64,000 nucleotides of DNA from an uncultured Bacteroidales bacterium. Lineage in GTDB: Bacteria > Bacteroidota > Bacteroidia > Bacteroidales > Paludibacteraceae. The notes below the pieces were generated by a model. It was not told where the DNA came from, ran no database searches, and was given only the letters and a program-made list of their open reading frames with translations. The position numbers and the translations under genes are program-made. Below, in pieces: positions 36,381-43,337 of this stretch. The stretch's first letter is position 1. Each line of letters begins with the position of its first letter. The stretch is from positions 109,678 through 173,677 of the forward strand of contig CASDOZ010000005.1 in assembly GCA_949282265.1 (NCBI GenBank), read 5' to 3'.

Positions 36381-37037
36381 ATGAAACGTATTTTATCAGA
36401 AAACAGTTACTTCATCGTACCTTACCTGCTATTTGCACTATTGTTCGGTATTGCCATTCTATGCACGGGAAAAGGCGAGTTGCATTTATGGCTGAACTCC
36501 GTGCATACCCCTACGCTGGACTTCATTTTCAAATACATAACCCTGACCGGCGAATGGATTCCATACGTTGTTGCGGTAGCTCTGTTGTTCTACAAAACAG
36601 GGAACGGCATTTTTGTCCTGCTCGGACAACTATCGGCCGGACTGGTTACGCAAATCATCAAGCACATTGTCGATGCACCGCGCCCGAAACTGTTTTTTGC
36701 CGAACACTACCCGGACTTTGTCCTGCCATTGGTTGACGGCGTGCGGCTACATTCCTCGCACAGCTTCCCGTCCGGACATACGACAGCCATTTTCGCCCTG
36801 TTTTTCTCCCTTGCGGTCATTACAAAAAACAAACCGCTGAAATTCATATATTTGCTACTGGCTATTTTTTGCTCCTATTCGCGCATATATCTGTTCCAGC
36901 ACTTCCCGTGCGACGTGTGGGCGGGCTCCATGATTGCAGTCATTACGGTTGCGCTGCTGGCCCTGTGGTCGTTCCCATTGCGCAAGACATGGTCAGACAA
37001 ACCGATTACCAAATTGTGCAAAAAACAGGAAAAATAA
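36381..37037 (+). CDS. PAP2-family membrane phosphatase
   Basis: A 218-residue integral membrane phosphatase. The three active-site motifs are KHIVDAPRP (about residues 94-102), SHSFPSGHTT (about 129-138) and SRIYLFQHFPCDVWAG (about 168-183), among about five or six membrane helices. It probably dephosphorylates undecaprenyl pyrophosphate or phosphatidylglycerol phosphate. It follows mnmD by 11 bases. Confidence 0.85.
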   Translation: MKRILSENSYFIVPYLLFALLFGIAILCTGKGELHLWLNSVHTPTLDFIFKYITLTGEWIPYVVAVALLFYKTGNGIFVLLGQLSAGLVTQIIKHIVDAPRPKLFFAEHYPDFVLPLVDGVRLHSSHSFPSGHTTAIFALFFSLAVITKNKPLKFIYLLLAIFCSYSRIYLFQHFPCDVWAGSMIAVITVALLALWSFPLRKTWSDKPITKLCKKQEK

Positions 37038-37052
37038 TTTTCAAGAAACCCG

Positions 37053-37083
37053 TTGCACGATAAAGATAAAAGAACTATCTTTG
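37053..37083 (+). promoter_or_regulatory. Promoter of rpsO
   Basis: TTG at 37053-37055, a 20-base spacer, and TATCTTTG at 37076-37083 followed by CAGCC. Confidence 0.75.
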
Positions 37084-37089
37084 CAGCCG

Positions 37090-37155
37090 CAAAAAATAAA
37101 TGTGGAATTGCCCGACGGCAAGACCATTATGGTTTAACTTAACAACTTTACAATT
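37090..37155 (+). promoter_or_regulatory. rpsO leader with small hairpins
   Basis: The transcript leader contains TTGCC-CGAC-GGCAA (about 37109-37122) and a CCATTATGG palindrome close behind. S15 controls its own mRNA in several phyla, so this could be its binding site (inference). Confidence 0.4.
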
Positions 37156-37425
37156 ATGTATTTGACTTCTGAAAAGAAGGCTGAGATCTTTGCACAATAC
37201 GGCAAAGATGCCAAAAACACAGGTTCCGCAGAATCACAGATTGCCTTGTTTACTTATCGTATCAACCATTTGACAGAGCACTTGCGTGCCAACCAAAAGG
37301 ACTTCGGTACAGAACGCGCCATGTTGGCTTTGGTAGGTAAACGCCGCCGTTTGCTCGACTATCTGAAAAGAATCGACATTGAACGCTATCGTGCAATCAT
37401 CAAAGAATTAGGTATCCGTAAATAA
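37156..37425 (+). CDS. rpsO: 30S ribosomal protein S15
   Basis: An 89-residue protein of exactly family length. The S15 signature runs from TGSAESQIALFTYRI (about residues 22-36) to LVGKRRRLLDYLKR (about 61-74). It binds 16S rRNA at the three-way junction of helices 20-22 early in small-subunit assembly. Confidence 0.97.
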   Translation: MYLTSEKKAEIFAQYGKDAKNTGSAESQIALFTYRINHLTEHLRANQKDFGTERAMLALVGKRRRLLDYLKRIDIERYRAIIKELGIRK

Positions 37426-37443
37426 AACGGCGATACCGCAAAA

Positions 37444-37494
37444 AAACACGCTACGGCCGAAACGCTTTGTTTTGCCGTGGCGTGTTTGCTTTTA
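37444..37494 (+). terminator. Terminator after rpsO
   Basis: AAACACGC (37444-37451) pairs with GCGTGTTT (37480-37487). The stem continues through ACGGC/GCCGT, followed by a T-rich tail. Confidence 0.7.
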
Positions 37495-37508
37495 AAATAA
37501 GGCTGATT

Positions 37509-38345
37509 ATGAAAGCGGATAAAACCATATTACTGACATTCTCCCCCACCCGCACATCGAAGCGCATCGGCGAAGCCATTGCAAGAGGCATCTCAGACGG
37601 GCAATTCAACTCAATAGATTTGACCTATGACAACGAGCCAAAGCCACTGAACATATCTTCCGACACGCTCATTGTCGTTTCCGTGCCCGTATATGGCGGT
37701 ATGGTAACCCCAAAAGCCATTGAACGCATGGCCAAATTGCAAATTAACGGCGCGCCAAGCGTCATTGCCGTTATTTACGGGAACAGGGCATACGACCAGG
37801 CACTGGAGCAACTCAATACTTTTGTAACCGGGCATGGCGGAAAAACCATAGCAGCCGGTGCATTTATCGGGGAACATTCGTATAGCAACGGACAATATCC
37901 CATTGCTGCCGGACGCCCCGACCGGAATGACTTGAAAGAAGCGGAACAATTCGGGCGAGAAATCCGGCAAAAAATCGCCACTGCGAATAATCAAGAAGAA
38001 ATCTCCGCCGTTGATGTGAAGCTGCTGCCCGATCCTGCCATGGCAGACATGGCCATGTTGCAATTCCGCAACGCCGTACAGGAGGCCATGGAACGGCAGC
38101 CGGCTGGAAATTCCGCACCCGTCACCAACACGGAACTGTGTACACATTGCGGAACATGTGCGCAATATTGCCCGACACAGGCCATTGAGAAAGGCAACGA
38201 ATGCCACACCGATGCAAGCAAGTGCATAAAATGCTGCGCTTGTGTGAAAATCTGCCCGCAACAGGCGCGGACATACGAAACGCCTTTTTCAAACCTGTTG
38301 AACAAATATTTCAACACCCCAAAGCGCAATCTTACGCTCTTATAA
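37509..38345 (+). CDS. EFR1-family flavodoxin-ferredoxin (paralogue)
   Basis: A 278-residue protein; the start ATG at 37509 lies just past the rpsO terminator. The N-terminal flavodoxin-like domain reads FSPTRTSKRIGEAIA, with VPVYGGMVTPKAIERM further on. The C-terminal ferredoxin domain has CTHCGTCAQYCPTQAI and CIKCCACVKICPQQA (about residues 207-250), two [4Fe-4S] sites. Same architecture as the protein at 12100-12873, but divergent in sequence. Confidence 0.87.
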   Translation: MKADKTILLTFSPTRTSKRIGEAIARGISDGQFNSIDLTYDNEPKPLNISSDTLIVVSVPVYGGMVTPKAIERMAKLQINGAPSVIAVIYGNRAYDQALEQLNTFVTGHGGKTIAAGAFIGEHSYSNGQYPIAAGRPDRNDLKEAEQFGREIRQKIATANNQEEISAVDVKLLPDPAMADMAMLQFRNAVQEAMERQPAGNSAPVTNTELCTHCGTCAQYCPTQAIEKGNECHTDASKCIKCCACVKICPQQARTYETPFSNLLNKYFNTPKRNLTLL

Positions 38346-38351
38346 TCATAA

Positions 38352-38389
38352 AAAATGCCGGCAAGTTCCGAATGGCCTGCCGGCATTTT
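38352..38389. terminator. Convergent terminator
   Basis: AAAATGCCGGCA (38352-38363) and TGCCGGCATTTT (38378-38389) form a 12-base stem usable from both sides. Confidence 0.8.
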
Positions 38390-38418
38390 AGCATTAAAAT
38401 TTAGTAATTCCCGGGAAA

Positions 38419-38811
38419 TTATTCCTGCACCAGAATCCAAGCATCGGCGAAACGCCCTTTCAAAGCATCGCGTTGCGCACGGGCACCTTCATAGTTGTCG
38501 AACGAAGCATAAATCACCCTGTACATTTGCTGTTCATTGATGGCAATGATAGCTTGGATGCCTTCCTGCTGCAAAGTTGCCTGTAAACCTTTTGCGTTGG
38601 AAATACTCTTGAAACTGCCCACAACAACAAAATAATCCGTCGGGACCACTTCCACATCCGTTTCCACCAACTCAAAAGACTCGGCGCGGGTTTCCTCCTC
38701 AACCGGAACAACTTCGGTTTCCACAGGCACAGACGTTATCGTCTGTTTGGACTTACATGCTCCCAGACCCAACATTAGGACGGCAGCAATTACAAACAAA
38801 ATCTGTCTCAT
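38419..38811 (-). CDS. SPOR-domain lipoprotein
   Basis: A 130-residue lipoprotein (MRQILFVIAAVLMLGLGACKS, lipobox LGAC). After an acidic linker, residues about 58-130 are a SPOR domain (DYFVVVGSFKSISNAKGLQ, YRVIYASFDNYEGARAQRD), which binds denuded septal peptidoglycan. The start at 38811 is preferred over an upstream ATG at 38865 because the promoter -7 box lies between them and only this start gives a lipoprotein signal. Confidence 0.85.
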   Translation of the reverse strand: MRQILFVIAAVLMLGLGACKSKQTITSVPVETEVVPVEEETRAESFELVETDVEVVPTDYFVVVGSFKSISNAKGLQATLQQEGIQAIIAINEQQMYRVIYASFDNYEGARAQRDALKGRFADAWILVQE

Positions 38812-38841
38812 ATCCACTTGAATTAACATTTTAACAAGTTG

Positions 38842-38849
38842 CAAAGATG
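38842..38849 (-). promoter_or_regulatory. Likely -7 box of the SPOR lipoprotein gene
   Basis: The minus strand reads CATCTTTG followed by CAAC, one mismatch to TAnnTTTG, 31 bases before the chosen start codon. Confidence 0.45.
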
Positions 38850-39005
38850 ATGATATTTTCAACAATAACCAAGATTTATCATACTTTAAACGAACTTTTG
38901 AGTTTAATTATTGTTTACTATAACAGAAAATAAATATCAAGCCGGCAAACAGTGGAATAGTTTTTGCCAGCACATAGACCATGTTTAACAAATAAAACAA
39001 CAATT

Positions 39006-39581
39006 ATGAACTTCACGTTACCTACCCTTCCTTATGCAGCCAATGCTTTGGAACCGGCCATCAGCCAACAAACCATTGAATTCCATTACGGAAAACACCA
39101 TCAAACCTATGTAAACAACCTGAACACGCTCATAAAAGGAACTCCATTCGAGGATGCTTCGTTAGAAGAAATTATCCGGCAGGCCGACGGCCCAATCTTC
39201 AACAATGCAGCGCAGACCTGGAACCACACGTTCTATTTCATGCAATTCTCCTCCAAAGGCAAAAACGCGCCTGACGGACAACTTGCCGAAGCAATCCAGA
39301 CACAATGGCAGAGCTTCGATGCGTTCAAGGAAGAATTCAACAAAGCCGGCGCAGGATTGTTCGGTTCCGGTTGGGTGTGGTTAGTCAAAAATCCGGACGG
39401 AACGCTCGCCATCGTAAAAACGACGAACGCCGACAATCCCATGCGGAACGGGCAAAAACCGCTTCTGACCTTCGATGTATGGGAACATGCCTATTATCTG
39501 GATTACCAGAACCGCCGGGCCGATTATTTGACCGGTTTGTGGAATATCCTGGACTGGAAAGTCATTGAAGAACGTTTCTAA
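39006..39581 (+). CDS. sodB: Superoxide dismutase (Fe type)
   Basis: A 191-residue Fe/Mn superoxide dismutase. Metal ligands are visible in EFHYGKHHQTYV (His27 region), AQTWNHTFYF (His) and DVWEHAYYLDY (Asp and His). AAQTWNHTFYF and FGSGWVWLV favour the iron or cambialistic type common in Bacteroidales. The start at 39006 gives MNFTLPTLPYA, the normal family N-terminus. It protects cytoplasmic enzymes during oxygen exposure. Confidence 0.94.
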   Translation: MNFTLPTLPYAANALEPAISQQTIEFHYGKHHQTYVNNLNTLIKGTPFEDASLEEIIRQADGPIFNNAAQTWNHTFYFMQFSSKGKNAPDGQLAEAIQTQWQSFDAFKEEFNKAGAGLFGSGWVWLVKNPDGTLAIVKTTNADNPMRNGQKPLLTFDVWEHAYYLDYQNRRADYLTGLWNILDWKVIEERF

Positions 39582-39614
39582 ACAGTATCCGCCGATTTTC
39601 AGACACAAACAAGA

Positions 39615-40301
39615 ATGACAAATCAAGAGATAAACCTCAAGTTTGCCGCGCTCCAGACTGAGCATCAGCGCAAATTCAACACGAAACTTATCCCGACGGC
39701 GGCGAATATTTGCGGCCTGCGGTTGCCCGATGTGCGGAAAATTGCCAAAGAAATCATTCATGATGATTGGAGGCAATGGCTCACGACAGCGGAGAACACA
39801 TACATGGAACATATCATGCTGCAAGGCATCGTTATTGCTACCGCACCTATGGAATGCACCGAGCGGATGCAACGGCTGCAGGGGTTTATCCCGAAAATCG
39901 ACAATTGGGCAGTATGCGACTCCGTTGCAACAAGCCTGAAAATACGGCCTGCCGACAAAGAAGCGTGGTGGCAGTTCGCGCAAGCACGTTTAGATTCCGA
40001 ACAAACCTACGAAATCCGTTTCGGGCTGGTACTGATGCTCCATGCGTTCGTCGAGGAAAAATACCTGCCGGCCATTTTCGCACACACGAGCCGAATCCCA
40101 TGCAATGAGTATTACGTGTCCATGGCCGTGGCATGGCTCCTGTCGGTCTGTTGCGTGAAATTCAACGGGCAGACAGTCCGCTATCTGCAAAACGGGACTT
40201 TGGACAAGGAAACGCACAACCGTACCATCCAAAAATGCGTGGAATCGTTCCGCATTCCGGCAGAAACCAAAGAACAGCTGAAACAATTGCGGCGGAAATA
40301 A
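39615..40301 (+). CDS. DNA alkylation repair protein (AlkD-like)
   Basis: A 228-residue HEAT-repeat-like DNA glycosylase of the AlkD family. Family segments are GLRLPDVRKIAKEI (about residues 35-48), the WAVCDSVATSL region (about 99-109), and EIRFGLVLMLHAFVEE. It likely removes N3- or N7-alkylated purines. It starts 33 bases after sodB, so the two stress genes are probably co-transcribed. Confidence 0.82.
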   Translation: MTNQEINLKFAALQTEHQRKFNTKLIPTAANICGLRLPDVRKIAKEIIHDDWRQWLTTAENTYMEHIMLQGIVIATAPMECTERMQRLQGFIPKIDNWAVCDSVATSLKIRPADKEAWWQFAQARLDSEQTYEIRFGLVLMLHAFVEEKYLPAIFAHTSRIPCNEYYVSMAVAWLLSVCCVKFNGQTVRYLQNGTLDKETHNRTIQKCVESFRIPAETKEQLKQLRRK

Positions 40302-40324
40302 CATTGGACAACAGCGGCAAAATA

Positions 40325-40399
40325 AAAGCCATATCGCAATTTAAAATCAGACATGGCTTTGAATTATCCCCCGAAAATCCTTACCCGGTTTTCGGGGGA
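40325..40399. terminator. Two back-to-back hairpins between convergent genes
   Basis: AAAGCCAT (40325-40332) pairs with ATGGCTTT (40353-40360), then TCCCCCGAAAA (40367-40377) pairs with TTTTCGGGGGA (40389-40399). Probably one terminator per direction. Confidence 0.6.
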
Positions 40400-40413
40400 T
40401 ATGTTACCGGGAA

Positions 40414-41559
40414 TCAGAGAGCCGCTTCCAGAATAGCCCTCGCAACGGCTCCGTTCACATTGCCGGCTTCGCCGAAAGCGACCTTGCGTTCATTGAAACG
40501 ACGCTCTATTTCAGCAATCGTATCCTCGCCGATATTCACCTCACCAAGGCGCGTAGCCAGCCCCAACGAGCGGAAAAACGCCTCGGTCTTCTCGATGGTC
40601 TTGACCAGGCGGGCATTCTCGTCGCCGGACGTAACGCCCCATACCCGCTCGCCGTACTGCAGAATCTTGTCATGCTTTTGCGCCTGCAACACCGTCATGG
40701 TTGCCGGCATGACAATGGCCAGGCTCTCTCCGTGCGTGATGCCGTGCAACGCCGTCAGTTCGTGCCCTATCATGTGCGTGCACCAGTCTTGCGATACGCC
40801 CATGGCGATAAAGCCGTTCAGTGCCATGGTGGCGCACAACATATACTGGCTCATGTAGTAATAGTCCGTCTTGTCCTCCTTGATTTTCGGTGCTATCTCC
40901 ACAACCGTCTGCAACACGCCTTCCGCCCAACGGTCCATCAGAGGCGACTCGCACGAACGGGTCAGGTATTGCTCGAGCACATGCACGAACGTGTCGGCCA
41001 GACCGCAGGCAATCTGGAAATCTGGAATGGAATAGGTCACCTCGGGGTCGAGGATGGAGAATTTCGGGAAATCGGAATAATACGCGAACTTCTCGGCGGT
41101 GGCCTTGTTGGAAATCACCGCGCCGCTGTTCATTTCCGAGCCTGTCGCCGGCATGGTCATCACGCTGGCCACGGGCACCAGCTCGCCCGTCTTTTCGGGA
41201 TGCAGCACCAAATCCCACGCATCACCCTCATAGCGCAAGGCCGCGGAAATCAACTTCGTGCCGTCCAGCACCGAACCGCCACCAACCGCCAGCAGGAAAT
41301 CGACCTGATGTTCCTTGCCCAACGCAACCGCCTTGCGCAAGGTCTCCACCGTCGGGTTCGGTTCTATGCCCCAAAACTCCACATACGTGTGTCCCTGCAA
41401 AGCCTTGACAACCTGCTCATACACCCCGTTCTTTTTCAGGCTGCCGCCTCCGAACGTAACCATAATTTTCTTGTCTGCCGGAATTTCCGTCGCCAGACGC
41501 GCTATCGTACCCTTGCCAAAAATCAGCTTGGTAGGGTTCTGAAAAACAAAATTATTCAT
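40414..41559 (-). CDS. Iron-containing alcohol dehydrogenase (BDH/YqhD type)
   Basis: A 381-residue NAD(P)H-dependent dehydrogenase. GGGSVLDGTKLIS (about residues 93-105) is the nucleotide-binding loop, and the iron ligands lie in ACGLADTFVHVLEQYL and GHELTALHGITHGESLAI. It reduces aldehydes such as butyraldehyde. The start at 41559 is chosen because the promoter -7 box lies just upstream of it and the family N-terminus MNNFVFQNPTKLIFG follows. Confidence 0.92.
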   Translation of the reverse strand: MNNFVFQNPTKLIFGKGTIARLATEIPADKKIMVTFGGGSLKKNGVYEQVVKALQGHTYVEFWGIEPNPTVETLRKAVALGKEHQVDFLLAVGGGSVLDGTKLISAALRYEGDAWDLVLHPEKTGELVPVASVMTMPATGSEMNSGAVISNKATAEKFAYYSDFPKFSILDPEVTYSIPDFQIACGLADTFVHVLEQYLTRSCESPLMDRWAEGVLQTVVEIAPKIKEDKTDYYYMSQYMLCATMALNGFIAMGVSQDWCTHMIGHELTALHGITHGESLAIVMPATMTVLQAQKHDKILQYGERVWGVTSGDENARLVKTIEKTEAFFRSLGLATRLGEVNIGEDTIAEIERRFNERKVAFGEAGNVNGAVARAILEAAL

Positions 41560-41598
41560 TGCTGTTGCTTTTTTGATTGGATTAAATAACAAGAGACG

Positions 41599-41606
41599 CA
41601 AAGATA
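41599..41606 (-). promoter_or_regulatory. Promoter (-7 box) of the alcohol dehydrogenase gene
   Basis: The minus strand reads TATCTTTG followed by CG, a perfect -7 element 40 bases before the start at 41559. Confidence 0.65.
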
Positions 41607-41714
41607 CAAGTTTATGCACAAACTCAAAAACAACAGCAAAGAGTTTTTTACGGGAAGAAGCACCGCCATACAGACACCCTGCCCCCAACACAAAAATATT
41701 CCTCAGAAAAAACC

Positions 41715-41744
41715 TTGAATTTCTAAAAAATATCCTTACATTTG
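41715..41744 (+). promoter_or_regulatory. Promoter of the poly-C / tandem-repeat locus
   Basis: TTG at 41715-41717, a 19-base spacer, and TACATTTG at 41737-41744 followed by CAGC. An ATG follows at 41764. Confidence 0.7.
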
Positions 41745-41839
41745 CAGCGACAACAAAACAAACATGAAGACTAACAATAAATACAATTCCTGCCAGAAAC
41801 CACAAAACGGTTTCCGCGTGTTATATGTAGTTAATCTTA

Positions 41840-41850
41840 CCCCCCCCCCC
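41840..41850. repeat. Homopolymer tract of 11 C
   Basis: It lies inside the first 30 codons of the preceding reading frame and is the kind of tract that changes length by slippage. A GTTAA sequence lies on both sides. Confidence 0.9.
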
Positions 41851-42013
41851 GTTAACATTTGATAATCAATTAGTTACAACCTACTTTGTCAAGCAGATGG
41901 CAACTGTGCCGACAACGGTGGCGGCCAGACACCATTGCCATCGGGTTGTTTCCATAAAGTTACAAACGCTACTCCGAAACGGACAAGGCGGCCATAATAA
42001 TCCCACAACGGCA

Positions 42014-42345
42014 AAACCGAACCGCATAGCCATGCCGTCGTATCCATACAACGGCGACCAAAACCGCATAGCGAAGCCGTCGTATCCATACAACGGCGAC
42101 CTAAACCACGTAGCGAAGCCGTCGTATCCATACAACGGCGACCTAAACCGCGTAGCGAAGCTGTCGTATCCATACAACGGCAACCAAAACCGCGTAGCGA
42201 AGCTGTCGTATCCATACAACGGCGACCTAAACCGCATAGCCATGCTGTCGTATCCATACAACGGCGACCTAAACCACGTAGCGAAGCCGTCGTATCCATA
42301 CAACAGCGACCAAAACCACGTAGCGAAGCCGTCGTATCCATACGG
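42014..42345. repeat. 42-bp tandem repeat array
   Basis: Seven full 42-base units (42035-42328) flanked by partial units. Each contains the constant block TCGTATCCATACAACGG, with variation at a few fixed sites (CAA/CTA, CGC/CAC, ATA/GTA, AAG/ATG). There are no spacers. The unit is a multiple of three, so an open frame stays open across it on both strands. Confidence 0.92.
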
Positions 42346-42412
42346 CAGCGGCTTGGACAACAAATATCCAGAAAGCATTAGGGCACTCATAACCAATTAA
42401 ATACATAATACT

Positions 42413-43183
42413 ATGGCAACAATCCAAATTAATCCTTTTGGCCGGCGCCAACGACTGCGCAACAACGAGTTCATGACCTATTGCACCGAGGTGCAGACCG
42501 CCATCGAAAAGGCAGGCACGGGAGCCGATGCCCTGAATTGCGAAACGGCGGCGCAAAATTTCAGCCAGGCATTGGCAGCATACGCCGAAGCCATCGTCGT
42601 AGTGAGCAAATCGGCCATAACCAAGCAGATTGACGAGGCCGACCGCGAGCGCGACGACCTCTTCGTGGGGCTGACAGAACACATACGCACCGCACAACGA
42701 CACTACGACCCCGACCGGCGCGTGGCGGCGGCGGCACTGATGCCCATCGTGGACACATACGCAGGCACGCAAATAAGGCCGGCAGCCGATGAAACAAGCT
42801 ACCTGAACAACTTCATGGATGACATGCGCGCGGAAAAATATACCGCCTACCGCACCGCGCTCGACATTGACGGATGGCTCGCACAACTGCAAACCGCCAA
42901 CGAAAAGTACGTCAGCCTGAGCGAACAGCGCGCCACCGACCAGAGCACCAACATTGTCGGGAACTCCAAAACGACGCGCAAAGCACTGGACAAGGCATAC
43001 AGCGAACTGGTACAGGTGCTCAACGCGCTGTGCTTAGTGAACGGGGAGGAAAAATACGCGGGGCTTTTCGCCTACCTGAACACACGCATCAAATACTACG
43101 AGGATTTGGTGGCCAGACGCGAGGGAACAGCCGCGGCAAAGGCCGCAGACGACAACACCGGCACGGAACAAACGGCTGAATGA
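42413..43183 (+). CDS. DUF6261-like hypothetical protein
   Basis: A 256-residue, charged, largely helical protein without signal peptide or membrane segment, resembling the DUF6261 group of Bacteroidetes proteins of unknown function (call from memory of the family's INPFGRR-like N-terminus, not from a search). It starts MATIQINPFGRRQRLRNNEF and ends in a low-complexity Ala/Thr/Glu tail. GC content is higher than in the genes around it. It lies between the repeat frame and the leucine-rich repeat gene and may be co-transcribed with both. Confidence 0.6.
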   Translation: MATIQINPFGRRQRLRNNEFMTYCTEVQTAIEKAGTGADALNCETAAQNFSQALAAYAEAIVVVSKSAITKQIDEADRERDDLFVGLTEHIRTAQRHYDPDRRVAAAALMPIVDTYAGTQIRPAADETSYLNNFMDDMRAEKYTAYRTALDIDGWLAQLQTANEKYVSLSEQRATDQSTNIVGNSKTTRKALDKAYSELVQVLNALCLVNGEEKYAGLFAYLNTRIKYYEDLVARREGTAAAKAADDNTGTEQTAE

Positions 43184-43337
43184 TATTACGCAGGACACCC
43201 GCAACTGAAAGGATAAATTACATAACGGCATGGAAAACGATTGCGGGGATGTCCTGCCAGTAGGAAAAAAACAAACGGCGGCATTGCCGAAATAACAAAA
43301 CAAAATAACAATACCAAACAATTAAATGTACAACAGT

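Larger units (their letters stand above)
41764..42400 (+). pseudogene. Putative phase-variable tandem-repeat protein, off in this sequence
   Basis: No known family is recognised. An ATG at 41764, 20 bases after a strong promoter, opens a 32-codon frame that runs through 11 C (41840-41850) to a TGA at 41860. If the tract had 10 C (or 13), the frame would continue without a stop through 41897 (MATVPTTVAARHH) and the repeat array to the TAA at 42398-42400, giving about 211 residues: a basic N-terminal part, then seven copies of a 14-residue unit PSYPYNGDLNRVAK and a short tail. No classical signal peptide is seen. The next gene begins 13 bases after the stop. The repeats are also open in other frames, so coding in this frame is not proven. 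Confidence 0.45.

Noticed and set aside
40670-41589. Long frames on both strands across the alcohol dehydrogenase gene
   Set aside because: They are out-of-frame or antisense readings of the dehydrogenase, which has complete family motifs.
42014-42345. Possible CRISPR array
   Set aside because: Units are directly adjacent with no spacers, and no cas genes are present.
41889-42396. Minus-strand frames made of YGYDGFATRFRSPL or MDTTASLRGLGRRC units
   Set aside because: A 42-base repeat keeps any initially open frame open. There is no promoter, leader or signal sequence on that strand; kept only as an alternative in the findings.
42269-42892. Minus-strand frame of 207 codons
   Set aside because: Antisense to the DUF6261-like gene and running into the repeat array; no start context or family match.
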